A stretch of 64,000 bases of DNA, taken from NCBI GenBank assembly GCA_023665905.1, contig JAMPDA010000005.1:24195-88194 (forward strand). Direction: 5' to 3'. Below, in pieces: positions 1 to 11,865 of this stretch; position 1 is the stretch's first letter; every line of letters starts with the position of its first letter. The translations under genes were made by a program, and so were the position numbers. The notes beneath the pieces were generated by a model, which was not told where the DNA came from, did not search any database, and worked only from the letters and a program-made list of their open reading frames with translations. The DNA is from Roseburia sp. (GTDB taxonomy: Bacteria > Bacillota > Clostridia > Christensenellales > Pumilibacteraceae).

Positions 1-1353
1 ATAGATATGTCCGACGCGGAATGGCGCAAGCTCAACAACGACATCGTTCAAAACAGAAAGTCGGATATATACCGCAAAGCCGATTCGGTCACGGTGGGCA
101 TCACCACCGACGAGGGACGGCTCGACTATTATTACGAAGAAGTGGGCGTGCGGTTGAAGGGCAATACGTCGCGGCACGATTTTTACGGCAGCAACGGGTT
201 CTATCAGAGCGTGCACTTCAAGCTGTCGTTCGGCGAAACTTTCGACGACGTCACCGAGTATTCGCCGTCGGAGATCAAGACCTGGAACAGCTCCGCGGAA
301 CGCAAGGCGCGGAAGAACAGGACGTTCGCGACGCTGGAAAAACTCGATATAAAGTACAACGCCACAAAGGACGAGAGCTACGTGCGCGAGCTGTTTGCGT
401 TTAAGACCTTCCGCGACAACGGAATAGCCGCTCCGCAGGCGACGCTCGGCGCGCTTACCGCAAAGAACAAAAACGACGACTTTATCAATCTCGGCGTCTA
501 CAGGATAATGGAGCCCGTAGATAAAATATTCATACAGCGCAACTTCCCGGGCGACGACACAGGCGACCTTTATAAGTGCACCTGGACGAGTATGGGTTCC
601 GACTTTACCACAACGGAAAACGAAGACGGCTGCAGTCTTATAGGCGTCGAGGACGTGTCAACGGGTAAATTTTACACCTACGATAAAAAGACCAACAAAA
701 AGGCGCTCGACTTGAGCGGGAACGCAGACGTTTCATCTATGTCCGACTTTATACATGCTGTCAACAGCGCGTCCGCCGCGGGACTGGCGCAGTATATCGA
801 TATAGATTTGTTCGCAAAGTTCGAGGCGGTCAATTATCTGCTCGGCAATCCCGACTGCATACGCAACAACAAAAACAACTTCTACACGTACTTCCGTCCG
901 AGCGACGGCAAAGCGGTGTTCATTCCGTTCGACTACGACAGATGCTTGGGCGTAACGTATCAGTGGGATCCTTCCGGCGACGCGTGTACGGGACTGTCGC
1001 CGTATACGACGCGCACCGCCACGAGAAACTGGTCTAACGGACAGAAAAATCCCATTTACATCAAGCTCATCGACAGAGGCGCGCCTTACGGCAGCGGCTC
1101 CGCACTCATGAAATATCGCGACAACCTCATCGCGCTCAAGAACAGCAGCGCCATTACGGCGTCGGCGTTCTCGACGTACATGAACGCTTACAAGAGTAAG
1201 TATGAAAGCGTCGCGTCGAACGCGATAGCGTTTAACGATAAGATATCCAACAACTTGCAGTTCGGCAGGAACGACGGCGGCAACATGTCGTATTCGGAGT
1301 ATATCACCAAAAAGCTCAATACGCTCAACAGCAATTTGGATAACTACAGTTAG
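1..1353 (+). CDS. CotH-kinase family protein, 5' end cut by window edge
   Basis: The reading frame is open from base 1 (Ile-Asp before the first Met at 7), so the gene starts upstream and its N-terminus, probably an export signal, is missing. About 450 residues are visible. Family hallmarks are the beta-rich entry segment with GVRLKGNTS (near residue 55), a GNPDCIRNNKNNFY stretch resembling the catalytic loop, and FIPFDYDRCLG resembling the metal-binding Asp motif. CotH proteins are atypical kinases; in Bacillus CotH phosphorylates spore-coat proteins, while many clostridial homologues are large secreted or surface proteins. Spore coat or cell envelope is therefore the likely site, but substrate cannot be inferred. 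It ends 46 bases before the next promoter, with no clear terminator. Family assignment is firm; role is inferred. Confidence 0.85.
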   Translation: MDMSDAEWRKLNNDIVQNRKSDIYRKADSVTVGITTDEGRLDYYYEEVGVRLKGNTSRHDFYGSNGFYQSVHFKLSFGETFDDVTEYSPSEIKTWNSSAERKARKNRTFATLEKLDIKYNATKDESYVRELFAFKTFRDNGIAAPQATLGALTAKNKNDDFINLGVYRIMEPVDKIFIQRNFPGDDTGDLYKCTWTSMGSDFTTTENEDGCSLIGVEDVSTGKFYTYDKKTNKKALDLSGNADVSSMSDFIHAVNSASAAGLAQYIDIDLFAKFEAVNYLLGNPDCIRNNKNNFYTYFRPSDGKAVFIPFDYDRCLGVTYQWDPSGDACTGLSPYTTRTATRNWSNGQKNPIYIKLIDRGAPYGSGSALMKYRDNLIALKNSSAITASAFSTYMNAYKSKYESVASNAIAFNDKISNNLQFGRNDGGNMSYSEYITKKLNTLNSNLDNYS

Positions 1354-1399
1354 GCGTTTGAGATAAATTCGTTCGTACGCGCCCCGCATTGATTAAAAG

Positions 1400-1428
1400 T
1401 TGACAATTTTTTGCGGTGCGAGTATAAT
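1400..1428 (+). promoter_or_regulatory. Consensus sigma-A promoter
   Basis: TTGACA at 1400-1405 and TATAAT at 1423-1428 are separated by exactly 17 bp, so both hexamers match consensus. The predicted transcription start (about 1434-1436) lies at or only a few bases before the candidate start codons of the following gene (GTG 1434, ATG 1440). Confidence 0.85.
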
Positions 1429-1439
1429 TGAATGTGCGT

Positions 1440-1814
1440 ATGAAGTTCGAAGAGGTTTTCGATAATTATACAGACGCGGCGCTTAGAGCGGACGCCGAGG
1501 CGCGCGCCGCCATTGCCGAGTTCAAACGCAATATACCCGGGCGGATAATGCAGATGCAATTCGACGGGTCGCGCTCCAACAAGCAGGGCATTGTTGACGG
1601 GCAAAAGGTGTACAAGCTGGGTTTGGATCTTTCGACATCCGCGGCGTTCATAGAGTTTTACGAGGATCGCAGTCAAGGCCAACCCACAATGGCTATACGC
1701 GCAACGCGCAATAAACGCCGAATCGACATAACGGGCTGGCGAATAGACAAACAGCTCCATGTCCGCTTCGAAGCGAGCGGCGGCGCGGTAAATAAGACTG
1801 TAAGGATAAGTTGA
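1440..1814 (+). CDS. Small basic protein of unknown function
   Basis: A 124-residue product from ATG 1440; an in-frame GTG at 1434 is an alternative. No Shine-Dalgarno sequence is visible, and the perfect promoter at 1400-1428 places the mRNA 5' end within a few bases of the start, so translation is probably leaderless or nearly so. The N-terminal 30 residues look helical and Ala/Glu-rich; the remainder is mixed with several basic patches (ATRNKRR). There is no signal peptide, membrane segment or Cys motif. I do not recognise the family. A zinc-ribbon gene follows 46 bases later on the same strand and may be cotranscribed. The consensus promoter supports a real gene. Confidence 0.6.
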   Translation: MKFEEVFDNYTDAALRADAEARAAIAEFKRNIPGRIMQMQFDGSRSNKQGIVDGQKVYKLGLDLSTSAAFIEFYEDRSQGQPTMAIRATRNKRRIDITGWRIDKQLHVRFEASGGAVNKTVRIS

Positions 1815-1860
1815 CGGTTGCTCTTGCGGCAAGACGGCAAAATTCAAGGAAGTAAAGTAA

Positions 1861-2319
1861 ATGATTTGTCCGCAATGCGGTTACGATGTAGGTAACAATC
1901 ATAAATGCAAGCGTTGCGGTTACGAGATAAAGACGCTCGCAACCGTTGACGAGTCGGTCAAAAACAAGAGCGACGACGCGGAAACGAAGGTCATCGACCC
2001 GAACGACGTGTATATAAGCCGCGAATACGTTTCGGACGATTTCGGCTTCGGCTTTTCCGACCCGTTTTCCTCGCTGTTCGACGACTTGTTCGGCGACCCC
2101 ATATCGAGCCTGCTCGGCGGTCTTTTCGGGTTCGACCTGGGCGGACCGCGAAGCGAGCCCGACGCGCCCGAGCCGAAAAGCAAAAAGAAGGGTAGCGGCA
2201 AAGTGGTGGAAGTCAACAAAGTGGAAATACTCGACGAAAACGGCAACCCCGTAGACGAGCAGAGCGGCAAAAAGTCAAAGAACCCGTTTAAGCGCAACGG
2301 CAACCGCGATAAAAAATAA
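1861..2319 (+). CDS. Zinc-ribbon protein with acidic/basic low-complexity tail
   Basis: A 152-residue protein opening with CPQC (residues 3-6) and CKRC (residues 16-19), a treble/rubredoxin-like zinc ribbon. A Phe/Gly/Asp-rich middle follows (repeated LFDDLFGD/LLGGLFGFD), then a Lys-rich C-terminus. A good ribosome site (aaggaag) lies 8 bases before ATG 1861. There is no secretion signal. Short zinc-ribbon proteins of this kind are common in Bacillota and often unassigned; the ribbon suggests nucleic-acid or protein binding, but that is inference. It ends just before a strong hairpin terminator. Confidence 0.75.
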   Translation: MICPQCGYDVGNNHKCKRCGYEIKTLATVDESVKNKSDDAETKVIDPNDVYISREYVSDDFGFGFSDPFSSLFDDLFGDPISSLLGGLFGFDLGGPRSEPDAPEPKSKKKGSGKVVEVNKVEILDENGNPVDEQSGKKSKNPFKRNGNRDKK

Positions 2320-2400
2320 CAGATGTTATGATCGCGACAGCAAATAAAATGCATTGACTAATGTGTTTTATAGTTTTTATTTTTGATATAAAATCAATAC

Positions 2401-2436
2401 AAAAACACTCCGCTTGGACTCAAGCGGAGTGTTTTT
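2401..2436. terminator. Bidirectional intrinsic terminator
   Basis: A perfect 16-bp inverted repeat (2401-2416 with 2421-2436) around a 4-base loop has an A-run on one side and a T-run on the other, so it can end transcription both from the zinc-ribbon gene (+) and from PFOR (-). Confidence 0.95.
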
Positions 2437-2476
2437 GCGTTTTACATCTCGGGGAGATGCGGCTTTCAGTAAATTA

Positions 2477-6088
<3,612 letters not shown>

Positions 6089-6142
6089 TTAAATTACCTC
6101 CAAAGTAGTTTGTTTCTTAATTGCCTTTTTTGCAACCTTTAT

Positions 6143-6171
6143 ATTATATATCTTGTCCGCATCAAAGTCAA
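6143..6171 (-). promoter_or_regulatory. Promoter of the PFOR gene
   Basis: Read on the minus strand: TTGACT (6166-6171), 17 bp, TATAAT (6143-6148), about 55 bases before the PFOR start codon. It sits in the gap between the ArsR-type gene and PFOR. Confidence 0.8.
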
Positions 6172-6221
6172 GACCTTTTTTCCGCTTTTCTCGTTCGGTT
6201 TGGATATCTCTTTGTGTTTTG

Positions 6222-7103
6222 TCACGTTTCGAATTCCACCTTGTAGCGCAGTCCGCAGTCGTAATCGCCGTAGCCCTTGCCGAAGACGGCTATCCCGTTT
6301 TCGGTGGCAAGCGAAAACACGAGATTTTCGGTGTCTATGTCGCTTATTGTTACGTCGCCGAGCTTGACGCCGTCCAAAAACGCGCCGCGCCCGTCTATGC
6401 TTATCGTCTTATACTTGCCGTATTGGCACACGTCGTCGAAATCGCGCGGCGTAAAAAGCCCTTTTCTGTCAGTAAACTCACCGTCCAAAACATGCGTGCC
6501 GAGCTTGACGTCGTTTAGGAAAAACGTAACCGCGCTGTCACGCTTGTACCCGTGCCCGTACGGCTTTGACGACAGCTCGAGCGAAACGGATATCGATTTC
6601 GGCTTGCCCTGCTTTTTGGGCGGCGACGGCAATGTCCAGCTTATCTTTCCGCTGTTGAAGTAAATAAGCGCCGCTCTCGTCCTTTCGGGATAGGTGAAGT
6701 ATCGCGGATCGTCGCGCTCGCCGATCCACCCGTCGGTAGTTGCGAGCGCGCAGTACGGATTGACCGCCGCGGCGGAAAATTGCCCTATGGGCAGGTCGAA
6801 AATGCACTCGTTCTCGCTTTCGACGTCCGTCGAAATGTCAATGATTATCCTGTCTACCGCGACGACGCATTTTTTCGCTATGCCGTGCTTGCCCGAAACG
6901 TTGACTTGCCGCACAAGCCCGAGCTCGCACAGTTTTTTGACGTGCTGAGTGATCGCGCCGTTCGATAAATGCAGTTTTTTGGCAAGCGCGTCAAGGCTGT
7001 CGGCGCGTTTTTCCAGCACCTGCTTAAGTATCTCGACGCGTACCGGCGACGCCAAACATTCGCACAGCTTTTGCGCGTCGCATACGTCCTTGTAGTGCAA
7101 CAT
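6222..7103 (-). CDS. ArsR-type regulator with C-terminal beta-rich sensor-like domain
   Basis: A 293-residue protein. Residues about 8-80 form an ArsR winged helix (LASPVRVEILKQVLE, then LHLSNGAITQHVKKL as recognition helix). The remaining about 200 residues are beta-rich, with W-x-LP and a SAVTFFLNDVKLGT stretch followed by GLFTPRDF and GAFLDGVKLGDV. This resembles, from memory, a clostridial subgroup of ArsR-like regulators carrying a jelly-roll-like C-terminal domain; it is not the short metal-sensing type and shows no obvious metal-binding Cys cluster. Start ATG 7103 has ribosome site gggagaa, and the gene has its own near-consensus promoter. It lies directly upstream of PFOR in the same direction, but whether it controls PFOR is unknown. 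Confidence 0.8.
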   Translation of the reverse strand: MLHYKDVCDAQKLCECLASPVRVEILKQVLEKRADSLDALAKKLHLSNGAITQHVKKLCELGLVRQVNVSGKHGIAKKCVVAVDRIIIDISTDVESENECIFDLPIGQFSAAAVNPYCALATTDGWIGERDDPRYFTYPERTRAALIYFNSGKISWTLPSPPKKQGKPKSISVSLELSSKPYGHGYKRDSAVTFFLNDVKLGTHVLDGEFTDRKGLFTPRDFDDVCQYGKYKTISIDGRGAFLDGVKLGDVTISDIDTENLVFSLATENGIAVFGKGYGDYDCGLRYKVEFET

Positions 7104-7129
7104 GGTTTTCTCCCGATTTATTTTAGTAT

Positions 7130-7158
7130 ATTGTAAAACAAAACTTTTTAAATGTCAA
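7130..7158 (-). promoter_or_regulatory. Promoter of the ArsR-type gene
   Basis: Minus strand TTGACA (7153-7158), 17 bp, TACAAT (7130-7135), 26 bases before the start codon at 7103. It is back-to-back with the gat operon promoter (7221-7249). Confidence 0.8.
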
Positions 7159-7220
7159 TAGCGGCACGGTTTATGCGGTGCGCGCCGTCGAGCGTAATGA
7201 ATTTGCGGCGCGATATTTGA

Positions 7221-7249
7221 TTGACTTGAATGTTCCGCTATGATAAAAT
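7221..7249 (+). promoter_or_regulatory. Promoter of the gatCAB-icd operon
   Basis: TTGACT (7221-7226), 17 bp, TAAAAT (7244-7249). It gives a leader of about 55 bases before gatC, and no riboswitch-like structure is evident in it. Confidence 0.75.
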
Positions 7250-7311
7250 AACGGTGTAAGTGCAACGGCGCGGCGTGCGTCGGGCGAAAAACGGCAACAA
7301 CGGAGGAGCAT

Positions 7312-7608
7312 ATGAAAGACGCCGAAATTTCGACGGAAGAAACAAAGCATATTGCGGAGCTGTCGCGCTTGGAGTTTACTCACGATGAGCTTGAGGATAT
7401 GCGACTGCATTTGCAAAAGCAAATACAGTACTTCGAGATCCTCGATTCGGTGGATATTTCGGGCGTGCCGCCGACGGCGCACATATTGGACGCGGTCAAC
7501 GTTTTGCGCGACGATATTGCGGCGCCGTCCATGCCCAACGACGAGATATTGGGGAACGCGCCGGAGTCGGACGGCGGCGCATACGTGGTTCCGCGCGTAG
7601 TCGAATAG
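7312..7608 (+). CDS. gatC: Asp-tRNA(Asn)/Glu-tRNA(Gln) amidotransferase subunit C
   Basis: A 98-residue protein of normal GatC length, with the family start pattern (HIAELSRLEFTHDELEDMRLHLQKQI) and the C-terminal LRDD...VPRVVE segment. GatC wraps around GatA and stabilises the GatCAB heterotrimer. The heterotrimer converts Glu-tRNA(Gln), and in many species Asp-tRNA(Asn), into the correctly charged tRNA in the cytoplasm. Ribosome site cggagg precedes ATG 7312. It is the first gene of gatC-gatA-gatB-icd. Confidence 0.95.
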   Translation: MKDAEISTEETKHIAELSRLEFTHDELEDMRLHLQKQIQYFEILDSVDISGVPPTAHILDAVNVLRDDIAAPSMPNDEILGNAPESDGGAYVVPRVVE

Positions 7609-7665
7609 GCGGCTCGGATACTTTCGGCAAGATTAAAAACGGTTATCTACATTCGGAGACATTGC

Positions 7666-9084
7666 ATGGATATTTCGGATATGAGTTTGACAGAGCTCGC
7701 TCGCGCGCTCGACGGCAAGAAGATATCTTCCGTAGAGGCGACGCAGGCGTGCTTGGACAGGATAGAAGCGACGGCGGAGCTCAATAATTTTATTACGGTG
7801 TGCCGCGACGGCGCGCTCGACGCCGCGCGCGAGGCGGATAGACGCAGGTCCGCCGGCGAAAAGTGCGGCGCGCTTTGCGGCGTGCCCGTGGCGGTAAAGG
7901 ATAATATAGTTACGCGTGGGGTCAAGACGACGTGTGCGTCTAAATTTTTGCAAAACTTCGTGCCGCCGTACGATGCCGCCGTCGTCGAAAGGTTAAAGGC
8001 GGACGGCGCGGTCATAGTCGGGAAAACAAATCTCGACGAGTTTGCAATGGGCAGCACCAACGAGAACTCCGCGTTCGGCGCGGTGAAAAACGCCGTCGAT
8101 ACGTCGCGCGTTTCGGGCGGAAGCTCGGGCGGCTCGGCAAACTGCGTCGCCTCAAAGCAGGTTTTCGGCGCGCTCGGCAGTGATACGGGCGGCTCTATCC
8201 GTCAGCCTGCGTCGTACTGCGGCGTAGTGGGCTTAAAGCCTACATACTCGGCTGTCAGTCGATACGGGCTTATAGCGTTTGCGTCCTCGCTCGATCAGAT
8301 AGGCACGCTCACGCGCACGTGCGACGACGCGCTGGCTATGCTGCGCGTCATAGCAGGGCGCGATGACAGAGATACCACGAGCGCGCCCACACACGCGCTT
8401 GCGGAGAGCTTGAATTCGGACGTCCGCGGCAAAACGATAGGGATAGCCGACGAGTTTTTCGATACGGATAAGCTGGACGGCGGAGTGTGCGCACGCTGTA
8501 CCGTCGCGGCGGAAGAGCTTAAAAAGCGCGGCGCGAAAATCAAAAGGGTATCTATCAAATCGTTCGACGCGGCGCTCGCCGTGTACTACGTTCTGTCGTC
8601 GGCGGAAGCGTCGAGCAATCTCGCGCGGTTCGACGGCGTAAAGTACGGCATGCGCGCGAGCAAGTACGCGGACATAGCGGACATGTACACAAAAAGTCGT
8701 TCGGAGTATTTCGGCGCGGAAGTTAAGCGCAGGATCATGACGGGCAATTACGTTCTTTCGAGCGGATATTACGACGCGTACTATCTTAAAGCAATGAAGA
8801 TCCGCACGATAATAAAATCGGAATTCGAGAGCGCGCTGTCCGAGTGCGACGCGCTTTTGTGCCCGACGGCGCCCACCGTCGCGCCGCACCTCGGCGAACA
8901 AAACGATCCGCACAGGACCTATCTCAGCGATATGTACACCGTGCCCGTAAACATATCGGGCCTGCCTGCGGTGAGCGTGCCGTTCGGTTCGAGCGACGGC
9001 ATGCCCGTAGGCGTGCAGATAATTGGCAGGCGCTTCGACGAGTGCGGTATACTCGGGATAGGCAAGGCGCTCGAAGAGGTCTAA
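7666..9084 (+). CDS. gatA: Asp-tRNA(Asn)/Glu-tRNA(Gln) amidotransferase subunit A
   Basis: A 472-residue amidase-signature protein that releases ammonia from glutamine (or asparagine) for the GatB active site. The Ser-cisSer-Lys triad is visible: Lys in VAVKDNIVTRG (about residue 79), cis-Ser in the Gly/Ser-rich GGSSGGSANCVA (about 150) and the nucleophile Ser in SDTGGSIRQPASYCG (about 175). Length is slightly short of the typical 480-490 but all domains are present. It lies 57 bases after gatC. Confidence 0.97.
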   Translation: MDISDMSLTELARALDGKKISSVEATQACLDRIEATAELNNFITVCRDGALDAAREADRRRSAGEKCGALCGVPVAVKDNIVTRGVKTTCASKFLQNFVPPYDAAVVERLKADGAVIVGKTNLDEFAMGSTNENSAFGAVKNAVDTSRVSGGSSGGSANCVASKQVFGALGSDTGGSIRQPASYCGVVGLKPTYSAVSRYGLIAFASSLDQIGTLTRTCDDALAMLRVIAGRDDRDTTSAPTHALAESLNSDVRGKTIGIADEFFDTDKLDGGVCARCTVAAEELKKRGAKIKRVSIKSFDAALAVYYVLSSAEASSNLARFDGVKYGMRASKYADIADMYTKSRSEYFGAEVKRRIMTGNYVLSSGYYDAYYLKAMKIRTIIKSEFESALSECDALLCPTAPTVAPHLGEQNDPHRTYLSDMYTVPVNISGLPAVSVPFGSSDGMPVGVQIIGRRFDECGILGIGKALEEV

Positions 9085-9143
9085 AGTCAAGCGCCGTGCG
9101 GCAGTAAAGTACGGCATATTTTGCGACGGGGAGGTCGCGCGTT

Positions 9144-10562
9144 ATGTTGAAACCTACTATAGGCTGTGAAGTTCACGCCGAATTGAATACTAATTCAAAG
9201 CTGTTTTGCTCGTGCAAAAACGAATTCGGCGGCGAGCCCAATACGCATTGCTGTCCTGTGTGCTCCGGCTTTCCCGGAGTGATGCCCGTACTTAACCGCA
9301 AAGCCGTCGAGCTTGCGGTAAAAGTCGGGCTCGCACTGCACTGCGAGATAAACAGGTTTTCCAAGTGGGACAGGAAGAATTATTTTTATCCCGACCTTCC
9401 GAAAGCGTGGCAGACCAGTCAATACGATCTGCCGCTGTGCTTGGGCGGATATGTAGAGTTCACGCTCGACGGCAAAAAGAAGCGCGTTCGGCTCAATCGC
9501 ATACACTTAGAGGAGGACGCCGGCAAGCTCATTCACGACGGCGGCGTTTCCAGAGTGGACTACAACCGTTGCGGCGTTCCGCTTATAGAGATAGTCACCG
9601 AGCCGGACATGAACTCGGCGGAAGAAGTCGTGGCGTTTTTGACGGAGCTCAAAAGCGTACTGAAATACACGGGTGTGTCCGACGTGAAAATGCAGGAAGG
9701 CAGTATGCGTTGCGACGTAAACCTTTCGGTCGCGGAGGAAGGCGCGCCGCTCGGCACTCGCACGGAAACCAAAAATTTAAACTCGTTCCGCGCGGTTGCG
9801 CGTTCGATAGCTTTTGAAATGCGGCGACAGATCGACGTAATAGAGAGCGGCGGAACGGTGGAGCAGGAAACGCGCAGGTTCGACGATAACAAGGGTATCG
9901 GCTATTCCATGCGCTCCAAAGAGGACGCGCACGATTACAGATATTTCCCCGAACCCGACCTTTTGCCCGTCGTGTTCGACGACGAAGCGTTGCGGAAAAT
10001 ATCCGACTCAATTCCCGAACTTAAGGACGCGCGGAAAGCGCGATACATGCGCGAGCTGGGTTTACCCGAATACGACGCGGACGTTCTGACTGCCGATAAA
10101 GAGGTATCGGACCTTTTCGACGGCGTTGTCGCCCTCGGCGCAGACGGCAAGAAGGCGTCCAACTTTATCATGAGCGAGGCGCTTCGGCTCGCCAAAACGG
10201 ACGGGTCGGAGGACGTGGAACTAAAAGTATCGGCGGAGCAGCTCGCCGCGATATTAAAGATGTCGGCGGCGGACGAGCTGAACAACCTCGCGGCAAAACA
10301 GCTCCTTTCCGCGCTGTGGGGAACGGACGGCGACGCAGTAGCCAAGGCCAAAGAGCTCAATCTGTTGCAGTCCAACGACGCAGGCGAAATCAAAGCCGTT
10401 TTCGATAAAATTTTGGAACAGAACCCGTCGCAGACACAAGACTTCAAAGCCGGCAACGACAAACTGCGCGGATACTTTGTCGGGCAGGTGATGCGCGCTT
10501 CGGGCGGTAAAGCCAATCCGAAAATAATAAACGCGCTGCTCGACGCGCTTAAGGGAGAATAG
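9144..10562 (+). CDS. gatB: Asp-tRNA(Asn)/Glu-tRNA(Gln) amidotransferase subunit B
   Basis: A 472-residue protein that phosphorylates the misacylated tRNA and transfers ammonia delivered from GatA. The N-terminal catalytic cradle has GCEVHAELNT and the zinc-binding Cys set (CSCKNEFGGEPNTHCCPVC). The conserved RIHLEEDAGK, YNRCGVPLIEIVTEPD and MRSKEDAHDYRYFPEPDL segments follow. The C-terminal helical plus YqeY-like tail covers about residues 290-472. Strong ribosome site ggggagg lies upstream of ATG 9144. It ends one base before the icd start codon. Confidence 0.97.
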   Translation: MLKPTIGCEVHAELNTNSKLFCSCKNEFGGEPNTHCCPVCSGFPGVMPVLNRKAVELAVKVGLALHCEINRFSKWDRKNYFYPDLPKAWQTSQYDLPLCLGGYVEFTLDGKKKRVRLNRIHLEEDAGKLIHDGGVSRVDYNRCGVPLIEIVTEPDMNSAEEVVAFLTELKSVLKYTGVSDVKMQEGSMRCDVNLSVAEEGAPLGTRTETKNLNSFRAVARSIAFEMRRQIDVIESGGTVEQETRRFDDNKGIGYSMRSKEDAHDYRYFPEPDLLPVVFDDEALRKISDSIPELKDARKARYMRELGLPEYDADVLTADKEVSDLFDGVVALGADGKKASNFIMSEALRLAKTDGSEDVELKVSAEQLAAILKMSAADELNNLAAKQLLSALWGTDGDAVAKAKELNLLQSNDAGEIKAVFDKILEQNPSQTQDFKAGNDKLRGYFVGQVMRASGGKANPKIINALLDALKGE

Positions 10563-10563
10563 C

Positions 10564-11766
10564 ATGAAGATCAAATACGCTACGCCCATAGTGGAGATGC
10601 AGGGCGACGAAATGACGCGCGTCATATGGGACATGATAAAAGAGGTCCTTTTGGAGCCGCGCGTGGAACTCAACACCGAGTTTTACGACCTCGGGCTCGA
10701 AAATCGCGAAAAAACCCAAGACCGCGTTACCGTGGACGCGGCGAACGCGATAAAAAAATACGGCGTCGGCGTCAAGTGCGCAACCATTACGCCCAACGCT
10801 CAGCGCGTGGAGGAGTACAAGCTGTCGCGCATGTGGCTGTCGCCCAACGGCACGATTCGCGCCGTGCTCGACGGCACGGTGTTCCGCGCGCCGATAATGA
10901 TAGACGGGATCACGCCGTACATACCGAGCTGGACTAAGCCGATAACGATAGCGCGCCACGCGTACGGCGACGTGTACAAAAACAGCGAGCTGTACGTGGA
11001 CGGCGAGGCGGACTGCCTGCTCACTGTGCGATACGCCGACGGGCGCACGGAAGAAAAGGAAATAGCAAAGCTCGACGGCGGCGGCATAATTCAGGGTATG
11101 CACAACAAGGACGCGTCCATACGCTCGTTTGCGCGTTCGTGCTTCAACTACGCGCTCGATACGCGCCAGGACGTTTGGTTCGGAACAAAGGACACGATAA
11201 GCAAGACGTACGACCACCGCTTTAAAGATATCTTTGCGGAAATATTCGACGGGGAATATAAGGACAGGTTTGCCGCGGCGGATATCAAGTACGAATACAC
11301 TTTGATCGACGATAGCGTCGCGCGCGTCGTGCGCAGTAACGGCGGATTTATATGGGCGCTCAAAAACTACGACGGCGACGTTATGAGCGATATGGTGGCG
11401 ACGGCATACGGCAGTCTTGCCATGATGACGAGCGTGCTCGTTTCGCCCGACGGCAACTACGAGTACGAGGCGGCGCACGGCACGGTCACGCGCCATTACT
11501 ACAGATATCTTAAGGGCGAGCAGACCTCGACCAATCCCGTAGCTACGATATTCGCCTGGACGGGCGCGCTCCGTCGTCGCGGAATAACCGAAAACAACGG
11601 CGCGCTTACCGGTTTTGCGGACACGCTCGAGCGCGCGTGCAAAGCCGTTATAGAGCGCGGCGTGATGACGGGCGATCTCGTGCCCATGTTCCGTCGCGAG
11701 GGCGTAACGCCCAAAGCCGTTTCGACGCGGGATTTTCTCGTCGCCGTCGCAGGCGAAATGCAGTGA
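10564..11766 (+). CDS. icd: NADP-type isocitrate dehydrogenase (eukaryote-like class)
   Basis: A 400-residue enzyme with MQGDEMTRVIWDMIK near the N-terminus, LSPNGTIRAVLDGTVFR (substrate-binding Ser/Asn/Arg), the Asp metal ligands in the DD/SD region and AAHGTVTRHYY. It belongs to the dimeric eukaryote-like class rather than the E. coli Icd class. It oxidatively decarboxylates isocitrate to 2-oxoglutarate with reduction of NADP, supplying glutamate and NADPH. It begins one base after gatB and uses a ribosome site (gggaga) in the gatB tail, so it is cotranscribed with gatCAB. No other TCA-cycle gene is present in the window. Confidence 0.93.
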   Translation: MKIKYATPIVEMQGDEMTRVIWDMIKEVLLEPRVELNTEFYDLGLENREKTQDRVTVDAANAIKKYGVGVKCATITPNAQRVEEYKLSRMWLSPNGTIRAVLDGTVFRAPIMIDGITPYIPSWTKPITIARHAYGDVYKNSELYVDGEADCLLTVRYADGRTEEKEIAKLDGGGIIQGMHNKDASIRSFARSCFNYALDTRQDVWFGTKDTISKTYDHRFKDIFAEIFDGEYKDRFAAADIKYEYTLIDDSVARVVRSNGGFIWALKNYDGDVMSDMVATAYGSLAMMTSVLVSPDGNYEYEAAHGTVTRHYYRYLKGEQTSTNPVATIFAWTGALRRRGITENNGALTGFADTLERACKAVIERGVMTGDLVPMFRREGVTPKAVSTRDFLVAVAGEMQ

Positions 11767-11865
11767 CGGCATACGGCGATTTTTAATCGTATTTTAATTT
11801 AAATCATATCGTTTGTTAATTTACGCGCGGTAAAATACCGATAACAAATTCATCGGAGCTTTTCT

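Noticed and set aside
7..1353. Complete CotH gene starting at ATG 7
   Set aside because: The frame is open to base 1 and the start lacks a signal peptide and the expected N-terminal domain, so it is a truncated view of a longer gene.
10549..11772. A 407-codon open frame antisense to icd
   Set aside because: Exactly overlaps icd, Arg/His/Val-rich, no family features.
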